Positions 1 through 5,020 of a stretch of DNA of 5,670 nt are shown here, piece by piece; position 1 is the stretch's first letter, and each line of letters begins with the position of its first letter. Origin of the DNA: Chloroflexia bacterium (lineage in GTDB: Bacteria; Chloroflexota; Chloroflexia; Thermobaculales; Thermobaculaceae); the NCBI GenBank assembly GCA_013695265.1, contig JACDAU010000182.1, positions 1 through 5,670 on the forward strand, given 5' to 3'. The translations under genes and the position numbers were made by a program. The notes beneath the pieces were generated by a model. It was not told where the DNA came from. It did no database searches and was given only the letters and a program-made list of their open reading frames with translations.

Positions 1-309
1 GTGAGCCGCCCAACCAGAGACCGCGCGATCCTCGACGGTGGCAGCAAGACGTTCTCCTCCGACACCCTGGGCTTGGAGGGCTTTGGCCTCATCCTGGAAT
101 ACCCGCGCGCGCGCCTCAGCACCCTCTCAGAGGAGCACGGGACCGTGGACCTCTCGGACAGCCCGGAACAGCCAGAGATCGGGGAGCGCGTGACGGTGAT
201 CCCAAATCACTGCTGCGTCGTCAGCAACCTTTTCAACCAGGTCATCGGCGTCCGCAACGGTGCCGTGGAGGTCACCTGGCCCGTCGCGGCCCGCGGTGGC
301 GTCCGGTAA
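1..309 (+). CDS. D-threonine aldolase / D-serine dehydratase-like PLP enzyme, C-terminal part (5' end outside window)
   Basis: This is the last 102 residues of a PLP-dependent enzyme of the D-threonine aldolase/D-serine dehydratase-like family (fold type III, alanine-racemase-like barrel plus a C-terminal beta domain). Family members cleave or dehydrate D-beta-hydroxy amino acids such as D-threonine or D-serine. Only the C-terminal metal-binding domain is visible. It has a LDGGSKTFSSD segment (residues 11-21), SEEHG (43-47) and PNHCC (68-72). In this family an His-x-Cys or His-x-Asp pair binds the divalent metal; here it would be His70 and Cys72. It ends with the usual WPVAARG-like tail (93-99) and a TAA stop. 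The frame is open at the window edge and the GTG at position 1 is most likely an internal Val codon, because the N-terminal PLP-binding barrel is missing. Substrate specificity cannot be read from this part. It converges on the DUF4260 gene across a 333-bp gap. Confidence 0.85.
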   Translation: MSRPTRDRAILDGGSKTFSSDTLGLEGFGLILEYPRARLSTLSEEHGTVDLSDSPEQPEIGERVTVIPNHCCVVSNLFNQVIGVRNGAVEVTWPVAARGGVR

Positions 310-535
310 GGCGTTTACCGGTAGTTTGTTGCCTTGGGAAGAATGACACCTGGCGGGTGTTACCGGTGAGCAATTACGTCGGTATCCACGGCATCAGCCA
401 CCACCCGACACACCACTAAACCCGGCTCAACAAAGTACCGTTACAGCGATGAGTAGCGGGATCGAGCCGCCACGCCGTCTCGTAGCGGCGACCCACCGGG
501 TCGGCCGGTCTCGCGCAATCCGCCACCGCGTCCTT

Positions 536-559
536 GCCGTGGGACTCAATGCCCACGGC
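536..559. terminator. Perfect 8-bp inverted repeat, possible bidirectional terminator
   Basis: GCCGTGGG (536-543) and CCCACGGC (552-559) are exact reverse complements separated by an 8-nt loop. The hairpin sits between two convergent genes, where a shared terminator would be expected. No T-run follows on either strand, so it is not a canonical intrinsic terminator. Its distance from the upstream stop (about 225 nt) is long. Confidence 0.3.
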
Positions 560-601
560 TGAAGGGCATGCACTGCTACGCCGGGATCCACAATCGAACC
601 T

Positions 602-632
602 CGGCTTCCACCGGGATTTGGCCGGTCAGCCG
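602..632 (-). terminator. Hairpin just downstream of the DUF4260 gene, candidate terminator
   Basis: Read on the minus strand, the hairpin has an outer stem CGGCT/AGCCG and an inner stem ACCGG/CCGGT, a 7-nt loop and a 1x3 internal loop. It starts about 10 nt after the DUF4260 stop codon, the usual place for a terminator at the end of the minus-strand gene series. The sequence after it is only weakly T-rich (AGGTTCGATTG), so intrinsic termination is not assured. Confidence 0.45.
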
Positions 633-642
633 CAGCCAGATC

Positions 643-990
643 CTACACTCGTTGGAGATGCGTGTCCTTGAAGTGTGTGGGATATTTCAGGCCGTAGCCG
701 AGCAGACGGTCCAGCCCTATATGCGCCGTCCAGATGAGCGCGATGCGTACCGCCATCGGCGCATCGGCGAACAGGCCTGTCCCCAGCACCAGGGCGGGTG
801 CGACGTATGTGTGAACGGCGTCATACGCCCTGCTCCCTGCACGAGGACCAGCGAGGTAGCCCAACATCGAGAGGTCGGGGCCGAGCAGGAGCAGGATCAA
901 CAACAGCCAGCCGCCGTCCTGTTGGAAGTACAGCAGGAGCGACCCAAGACATACCACCGCGCCCTCTGCCTTCAGAAGCATTCGCACCAT
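643..990 (-). CDS. DUF4260 family small membrane protein
   Basis: This 115-residue integral membrane protein of unknown function belongs to the DUF4260 family. I recognise it by the segment GPDLSMLGYLAGPRAG (37-52), the HTY at 60-62, and the strongly conserved C-terminal block HIGLDRLLGYGLKYP (90-104) followed by FKDTHL (107-112). Hydrophobic segments at about 9-22, 26-43, 63-75 and 80-93 suggest three or four membrane helices. The length matches the whole family, so the gene looks complete. The ATG is supported by an AGGAG ribosome binding site 7 nt upstream. It lies 157 bp downstream of the DUF2071 gene on the same strand and may be the last gene of that series or have its own promoter. No biochemical role is known to me and none is inferred. 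Confidence 0.9.
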   Translation of the reverse strand: MVRMLLKAEGAVVCLGSLLLYFQQDGGWLLLILLLLGPDLSMLGYLAGPRAGSRAYDAVHTYVAPALVLGTGLFADAPMAVRIALIWTAHIGLDRLLGYGLKYPTHFKDTHLQRV

Positions 991-997
991 CCGGCGT

Positions 998-1002
998 CTC
1001 CT
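998..1002 (-). promoter_or_regulatory. Shine-Dalgarno site of the DUF4260 gene
   Basis: AGGAG on the minus strand lies 7 nt upstream of the ATG at 990. This fixes the start at the first Met rather than the Met at residue 4. Confidence 0.7.
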
Positions 1003-1147
1003 GCTCGCTTCACCGTCCGTGGGTCACATCCCCGTATGACCAATCATTGCTCGACCGCGAACCTCAATGTACAGGATAACGCAATGCGTGCCCGGGGCGG
1101 ATACTGGGAACGCCCTCTACACCGAGAAAATGTTTCCGGCCCCGTCG

Positions 1148-2011
1148 CTATGGCATCGCCCGGTCATTCAGCCGCTCGGGCAGCCACACACGAACATCCA
1201 GTCGCCGGGAGAAGTGCAGGATCGGGGCGGTATCGGGCACGGCCAGCCCGTGCGCCGATAGAAGCGTGTTGCGGTCGATCCGCGCCTCGGCGGGCTGGAG
1301 TGGCCACTGCACGTGATCGACCTCACTGCGATACACTCTGCCGCGCGGACCTCGGTTGTACAGACAGTAGCGCTCCGTGAACCAGTGCTCGACCGTGCCA
1401 CGGGTGGCATGAGACGGATCGCCCACTGGACGATACCGCCCCTCGAACGCCGCTGGTTCCGCCCCCCGATGCGTCCGGCGGCTCGAATAACGGACCCAGC
1501 CGTCCTCCCATCTGACGCGCATATGGGCGCGGTAGTACGGGAGATGGTACCATCGCCGGGCCAGCGCAACCGCGATCGGGCTGCCGGCGTCGAGGCTGAA
1601 GAAATACACGCCAGGTTTCGTGCCGTCCGTCACGTAGGTGCGCAGGTTGAGCTCGGGGAGCGCGGAGATACCGGGCACGGCGGGAAGCCCCCACGGCCGT
1701 ATGCCGCTCATGCGGAACGGCACCACCGCGAGCCACGCCTGAGCGTCGTACACGTCCAGCGCCAGCGATGGAGGTATCAGGTGCTGCAATGCCTCGGGGG
1801 GAACCGGCCAGTGCGCGAAGAGCAGGTCGTGCCAGGTCTGGACCATCGTCGGGTTGCCGTCGGGCCGGGGCCACGGTCGGTGGTCGGTTATCGCCGACAA
1901 CGACCGGGTGCCCCATCCACTGTTGCCTGGTGACGCGCGTTCAAGCCGTGCCCATGCAGCATGCACAGTGCGTCCCGAATCACTTCTGTGCCCGGTCAGC
2001 CCATCCGGCAT
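1148..2011 (-). CDS. DUF2071 (YqjF-like) family protein
   Basis: This protein is of the DUF2071/YqjF family, a conserved family without a settled biochemical function that is structurally related to acetoacetate decarboxylase-like folds. Recognisable blocks are DHRPWPRPDG (43-52), QTWHDLLFAHWPV (58-70), AWLAVVPFRMSGIRP (92-106), the hallmark PELNLRTYVTDG (119-130) and PGVYFFSLDA (133-142), then HLPYYRAHM (156-164). The C-terminal half (about 165-287) also matches family character, so the domain is complete. The start is uncertain. The ATG at 2011 gives 287 aa and lies 21 nt after the msrA stop, but the first ~40 residues resemble no conserved part. A TTG at 1900 would give 250 aa, closer to family size. 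Neither has a clear Shine-Dalgarno site. It follows msrA on the same strand and is probably co-transcribed with it. Confidence 0.85.
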   Translation of the reverse strand: MPDGLTGHRSDSGRTVHAAWARLERASPGNSGWGTRSLSAITDHRPWPRPDGNPTMVQTWHDLLFAHWPVPPEALQHLIPPSLALDVYDAQAWLAVVPFRMSGIRPWGLPAVPGISALPELNLRTYVTDGTKPGVYFFSLDAGSPIAVALARRWYHLPYYRAHMRVRWEDGWVRYSSRRTHRGAEPAAFEGRYRPVGDPSHATRGTVEHWFTERYCLYNRGPRGRVYRSEVDHVQWPLQPAEARIDRNTLLSAHGLAVPDTAPILHFSRRLDVRVWLPERLNDRAMP

Positions 2012-2032
2012 GGCTCACGCAGCGAGCACGAC

Positions 2033-2524
2033 CTATGTGCGGCAGGAACTCATGCCGCGCTTGGCGAGGTACTGCTGGTGGTATTCCTCCGCCCGGTAGA
2101 ACTCGGATGTCGGCGTGATCTCCGTGACGATCGGCTTCTTCCACGTGTCCGAGGCGTCCAGCGTCGCCTTCGACGCCTGCGCGGCGGCCTCCTGCTCCGG
2201 CGTGTGGTAGAAGATCGCGGAGCGGTACTGGCTGCCAATGTCCCATCCCTGGCGGTTCATGGTCGTGGGATTGTGGTCTGTCCAGAACACCTCCAGCAGC
2301 CGCTCGTACGAAACCTGTGAGGGATCGAACGCCACCTGCACCACCTCCGCGTGACCGGTGCGCCCCGTGCAGACGTCCTGGTACGTCGGGTTCGGAAGGG
2401 TGCCACCGAGGTATCCGACGGTCGCGTCTCGCACCCCCGGTATCTGCCGGAACGCCTCCTCGACACCCCAGAAGCAGCCCGCGCCGAATGTTGCCAGTTG
2501 TCCATTGTGGTTCTCGCTATTCAT
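2033..2524 (-). CDS. msrA: Peptide methionine sulfoxide reductase MsrA
   Basis: MsrA reduces the S-epimer of methionine sulfoxide in proteins and free Met, repairing oxidative damage in the cytoplasm with electrons usually from thioredoxin. With the start chosen here the protein has 163 residues. The catalytic signature GCFWGVE follows ATFGA near residue 16; its Cys is the active-site nucleophile and is encoded as ordinary Cys. Further family blocks are TVGYLGG, HAEVVQV, VFWTDHNPTT and IGSQYRSAIFY. The C-terminal EYHQQYLAKRG then SSC tail offers a likely resolving Cys. An ATG at 2569 would add 15 residues. I prefer 2524 because a perfect TATAAT sits exactly at -12 to -7 relative to this ATG, as expected for a leaderless mRNA, and MsrA proteins usually begin shortly before ATFG. 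The nitroreductase gene ends 54 bp upstream, so read-through from it is also possible. Confidence 0.95.
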   Translation of the reverse strand: MNSENHNGQLATFGAGCFWGVEEAFRQIPGVRDATVGYLGGTLPNPTYQDVCTGRTGHAEVVQVAFDPSQVSYERLLEVFWTDHNPTTMNRQGWDIGSQYRSAIFYHTPEQEAAAQASKATLDASDTWKKPIVTEITPTSEFYRAEEYHQQYLAKRGMSSCRT

Positions 2525-2559
2525 ACTTCTATTATAGCGGGCGGCGTCCAGGCCGTCCG
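2525..2559 (-). promoter_or_regulatory. Candidate leaderless promoter of msrA
   Basis: On the minus strand a perfect -10 box TATAAT (2536 to 2531) is followed by exactly 6 nt and then the ATG at 2524, placing +1 on the A of the start codon. At 17-bp spacing the -35 position (2559 to 2554) reads CGGACG, sharing only the central GAC with TTGACA. No Shine-Dalgarno site precedes this ATG, as expected for a leaderless transcript. Confidence 0.6.
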
Positions 2560-2578
2560 TCTCAGCCATCAGCTCCCA

Positions 2579-3133
2579 TTAGTCCGGCATCCCGCGGCCG
2601 TATTGTTCCTGGTGGATGATCTCGGCGAGCGGCTTCCGGGCGTCTCCGCTGGACTGCCGGGCGCGCAGCGCTGCCTCATCGGGGTAGCCCAGACTGATGG
2701 CGGTGCGGACCAAACGGTGCTCGGGGATCCCGAGGTGGTGTTTCGCGTCCACCCTCCCCTGTCCGGTAAACCAGCCGATGCAGCCCCCCACCCCGTGCGC
2801 CGCGGCGGCCAGCATGATGCGCTCGCTCAAGCGGCCCTCGTCATACGTCTCCTGCTCGTTGTTGTCCCCCGCCATAACCAGCACGATGCCCAGTTGGGCG
2901 CCAGCGAGGTGTCCGGCGTAGCCGTCACAGGCGGCGAGGACGGCGAGGCTCTCGCGGTCGCGGATAACGACCAGTTCCCAGGGCTGCACGTTTCGGGCGC
3001 TCCCGGACCAGCGCGCCACCTCCAGCAGGTCGTGGACCACCTCCTCGGGCACAGGGTCAGGCGAAAACTCCCGAACCGCTCGCAAGGTCCGGAGTGAGCG
3101 AAGCAGGGTCTGCGTGTCGGTGGGTTGGTACAT
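2579..3133 (-). CDS. Nitroreductase family FMN-dependent oxidoreductase
   Basis: This 184-residue protein is a nitroreductase-fold flavoprotein, a family that binds FMN and uses NAD(P)H to reduce nitro compounds, quinones or related electrophiles. Typical blocks are the N-terminal LRAVREFSPDPVP (17-29), carrying the FMN-phosphate-binding Arg residues; ARWSGSARNVQPWELVVIRD (40-59), the S-x-x-N-x-Q-P-W flavin loop; and AAAAHGVGGCIGWFTG (109-124). The C-terminal RKPLAEIIHQEQYG (166-179) includes the conserved Arg. Length is normal for a short family member. The ATG at 3133 has an AAGGAG 10 nt upstream and matches the usual family N-terminus; longer in-frame starts would run into the divergent promoter region. 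The gene is divergent from the CPA2 antiporter (145 bp between the starts) and lies upstream of msrA on the same strand. The true substrate cannot be deduced. Confidence 0.92.
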   Translation of the reverse strand: MYQPTDTQTLLRSLRTLRAVREFSPDPVPEEVVHDLLEVARWSGSARNVQPWELVVIRDRESLAVLAACDGYAGHLAGAQLGIVLVMAGDNNEQETYDEGRLSERIMLAAAAHGVGGCIGWFTGQGRVDAKHHLGIPEHRLVRTAISLGYPDEAALRARQSSGDARKPLAEIIHQEQYGRGMPD

Positions 3134-3143
3134 GGGAAACCGG

Positions 3144-3149
3144 CTCCTT
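3144..3149 (-). promoter_or_regulatory. Shine-Dalgarno site of the nitroreductase gene
   Basis: AAGGAG on the minus strand ends 10 nt before the ATG at 3133. The spacing is slightly long but the match is strong and decides this start. Confidence 0.6.
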
Positions 3150-3198
3150 ACTCTCTTTAAACCGTCGGACAACCGCGCTGTGGTCGATGGCACACCGG

Positions 3199-3219
3199 AC
3201 GGGGAACGTCTGGCCCCGT
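3199..3219. promoter_or_regulatory. Inverted repeat in the divergent promoter region, possible operator
   Basis: ACGGGG (3199-3204) and CCCCGT (3214-3219) are perfect reverse complements with a 9-nt spacer. The repeat ends one base before the candidate -10 box of the antiporter gene, covering most of the -10/-35 spacer. A protein bound here would affect antiporter transcription and perhaps the divergent nitroreductase. Chance pairing in GC-rich sequence is the alternative. Confidence 0.3.
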
Positions 3220-3220
3220 G

Positions 3221-3226
3221 TACAAT
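3221..3226 (+). promoter_or_regulatory. Candidate -10 box of the CPA2 antiporter gene
   Basis: TACAAT matches the -10 consensus at five of six positions. It would start transcription near 3233, leaving a leader of about 46 nt before the ATG at 3279. No good -35 hexamer is visible at 16-19 bp. The box overlaps an upstream in-frame ATG (3225), which argues against that ATG as the start. Confidence 0.45.
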
Positions 3227-3266
3227 GGCGCACGATACCACGGCCTTGAAACCCGCGCAAGAGAGC

Positions 3267-3270
3267 GAGG
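3267..3270 (+). promoter_or_regulatory. Shine-Dalgarno site of the CPA2 antiporter gene
   Basis: GAGG (within GCGAGG) lies 8 nt upstream of the ATG at 3279 and selects this start over the upstream in-frame ATGs. Confidence 0.6.
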
Positions 3271-3278
3271 ATTCCAAG

Positions 3279-4973
3279 ATGAGCGAAGAACTCCACCTCA
3301 TCACAAACGTGGCGATCGCCGTTACCGTGGCGTTGATCGGTGGTCTCGTCGCGCACCGGCTACGCCAGTCGGTGATCGTCGGCTATCTGCTGGCGGGCGT
3401 CGCGATCGGTCCGGGCACCCCCGGATTCGTCGGCGACCGCGGGGAGATCGCCGCGCTCGCGGAGGTGGGCGTTCTCTTCCTGATGTTCGCACTGGGCATC
3501 GAGTTCAGTCTCAAAGAGCTCGCACGCGTGAAGGGTGTCGCGATTGTGGGCACATCCGCGCAGGTGCTGCTGCTCATTGCCGCGGGCGTGGGGCTCGGCG
3601 CCCTCTTCGGGTGGCCGCTCGGTCAGGGCCTTTTCTTCGGCGGCATCATCTCAATCAGCTCCACGATGGTGATCCTCAAGACGCTGCTGGACCGGGGAGA
3701 GGTCGCCTCCAACCATGGCCGCGTGCTTCTGAGCATGCTCATCGTGCAGGACCTGGCCGTGGTGATCCTCATCGTCCTGCTGCCCCAGCTCGCGGGCGAC
3801 TCGGGGATCGCGCTCGGGCAGCTCGCGCTCACGGTCGCCAAGGCCGTCGGGTTCATCGCCGCGACGCTCTTCCTCGGCGCGCGCGTCGTACCCCGCTTCA
3901 TGGAGCGAGTCGAGCGTTTGGGCTCGGCCGAGCTCTTCCTGCTGACCGCGGTTGTGCTAGCCCTGGGCACCGCCAGCCTGAGCGCCCTCCTCGGCCTCTC
4001 GCCCGCCCTGGGCGCGTTCCTCGGCGGGCTGCTGCTGACCGAGTCGGAGTTCGACCACCGGGTCGTGGCGGAGGTGGTCCCGATGCGCAACCTTTTCGCA
4101 ACGCTCTTTTTCGTGTCCATTGGCATGCTCATTGATCCGGCATTCATCGTCAACAATCTCCCAACCGTGATCGGTCTCGCCCTCCTGATCGCGGTCCTCA
4201 AGGCACTCATCACACTGCTGGCGGTGCTGCCGTTCCGGGTGGGTGGGAGAACGGCGGTGTTCACCAGCCTCGGGATGGTCCAGATCGGCGAGTTCAGCTA
4301 TCTGCTGGCCCGCGAGGGCGTGGAGGTCGGCGCGGTGTCGGCGACCCTCAACAACCTGGTGCTCACCTCCTCCGTGCTCACGATCGTGCTCACGCCGCCG
4401 GCCTTCGCGCTGGCCCCCAAGCTGGAAGGGTTTCTCTCGCGCCTGCCCGCAGTCGGGAGGGTGTTCGCCGCCCGCCCGCAGGTGTGGGGCGAGGAGACAC
4501 AGTTGCACGACCACGTGGTCGTCATAGGCTACGGGCGCGTGGGTCGACATCTGGTGAACGGTTTGCGCAGCAACGGGGTCCCGGTAGCCGTAGTCGAGCA
4601 GGATCTGCACCTGGCGCAGGAGCTGACGTCTGAGGGAGTGCCGGCGGTCTATGGTGACGCATCGCACCCCAGCATCCTGGGAGCCGCGCATCCAGAGCGG
4701 GCGCGGCTCGTTGCCGTAGCGCTGCCCGACTCCGGCGCAACGCGCGCCGCGGTGCTGAACGTGCGGCGGGCGAATCCCGCCGTGCCGATCCTGGCGCGCA
4801 TGCCGCGTGAGGACGATGAGCAGGAACTAAGCAGAGCGGGGGCGACGGCGCTGATCGCGCCCGAGCGGGCGGGAGCGATGCTGATGCTTGAGGAGTGCGA
4901 GCGGGCACTCAACATCCCAGAGGAGGCGGATGAGACCCCGTGGCGTTCCGTCGATCCTGCCCGAGCGACGTGA
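3279..4973 (+). CDS. CPA2 family cation:proton antiporter with C-terminal RCK (TrkA-N) domain, Kef/YbaL-like
   Basis: This 564-residue inner-membrane transporter probably exchanges K+ or Na+ for H+. The N-terminal Na+/H+ exchanger domain (about 5-385) has roughly 12 hydrophobic segments with CPA2 signatures: VGYLLAGVAIGPG (34-46), LFLMFALGIEF (66-76), ISSTMVILKTL (126-136) and SMLIVQDLAVV (152-162), whose Gln157-Asp158 matches the ion-site QD of Kef proteins. SPALGAFLGGLLL (241-253) and FFVSIGMLID (277-286) follow. The cytosolic RCK domain (about 411-545) has a Rossmann GYGRVG (417-422), acidic residues ending beta-2 (VVEQD, 438-442) and VYGDAS (457-462), implying nucleotide control. Its length is near YbaL (about 558) and shorter than KefB/KefC. 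The loop corresponding to the HALESD motif of glutathione-gated KefC reads DHRVVAEVVP (259-268), so Kef-type glutathione gating is doubtful. It ends in TGA and converges on the antiporter-rhodanese gene with 47 bp between stops. Confidence 0.93.
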   Translation: MSEELHLITNVAIAVTVALIGGLVAHRLRQSVIVGYLLAGVAIGPGTPGFVGDRGEIAALAEVGVLFLMFALGIEFSLKELARVKGVAIVGTSAQVLLLIAAGVGLGALFGWPLGQGLFFGGIISISSTMVILKTLLDRGEVASNHGRVLLSMLIVQDLAVVILIVLLPQLAGDSGIALGQLALTVAKAVGFIAATLFLGARVVPRFMERVERLGSAELFLLTAVVLALGTASLSALLGLSPALGAFLGGLLLTESEFDHRVVAEVVPMRNLFATLFFVSIGMLIDPAFIVNNLPTVIGLALLIAVLKALITLLAVLPFRVGGRTAVFTSLGMVQIGEFSYLLAREGVEVGAVSATLNNLVLTSSVLTIVLTPPAFALAPKLEGFLSRLPAVGRVFAARPQVWGEETQLHDHVVVIGYGRVGRHLVNGLRSNGVPVAVVEQDLHLAQELTSEGVPAVYGDASHPSILGAAHPERARLVAVALPDSGATRAAVLNVRRANPAVPILARMPREDDEQELSRAGATALIAPERAGAMLMLEECERALNIPEEADETPWRSVDPARAT

Positions 4974-5020
4974 ACAGGCGAATGCGGACGTTCGGTGATG
5001 CCACACCCGCCGCTGCCTGA

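Larger units (their letters stand above)
310..642. other. Gene-free convergent intergenic region with several hairpins
   Basis: This 333-bp stretch lies between the converging ends of the D-threonine aldolase-like gene (+) and the DUF4260 gene (-). I see no convincing coding sequence or tRNA. It holds two copies of the 8-mer TTACCGGT (315-322 and 360-367). Short perfect hairpins lie at 346-360 (5-bp stem), 473-490 (5 bp), 489-503 (6 bp, 3-nt loop), 536-559 (8 bp) and 602-632 (two 5-bp stems). The run of structures from 473 to 632 could be terminators, a structured RNA, or chance pairing in GC-rich DNA. Confidence 0.5.

Noticed and set aside
575..605. A tRNA T-loop-like string (GGTTCGATT on the minus strand)
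   Set aside because: The bases flanking the TTCGATT loop do not pair as a T-stem, and no matching D-arm, anticodon arm or acceptor stem was found.
568..1380. A 270-codon open frame on the plus strand
   Set aside because: It lies antisense to the DUF4260 and DUF2071 genes, shows no family resemblance, and is Arg/Ala/Pro-rich as expected for a shadow frame in GC-rich DNA.
3114..3278. N-terminal extension of the CPA2 antiporter (55 extra residues from the ATG at 3114)
   Set aside because: It overlaps the nitroreductase start and the promoter region, shows no antiporter-like sequence, and the ATG at 3279 has a good ribosome binding site.
4974..5020. CAGGC/GCCTG inverted repeat between the converging antiporter genes as a terminator
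   Set aside because: Only five pairs enclose a loop of about 35 nt with little internal pairing and no T-run; too weak to call.
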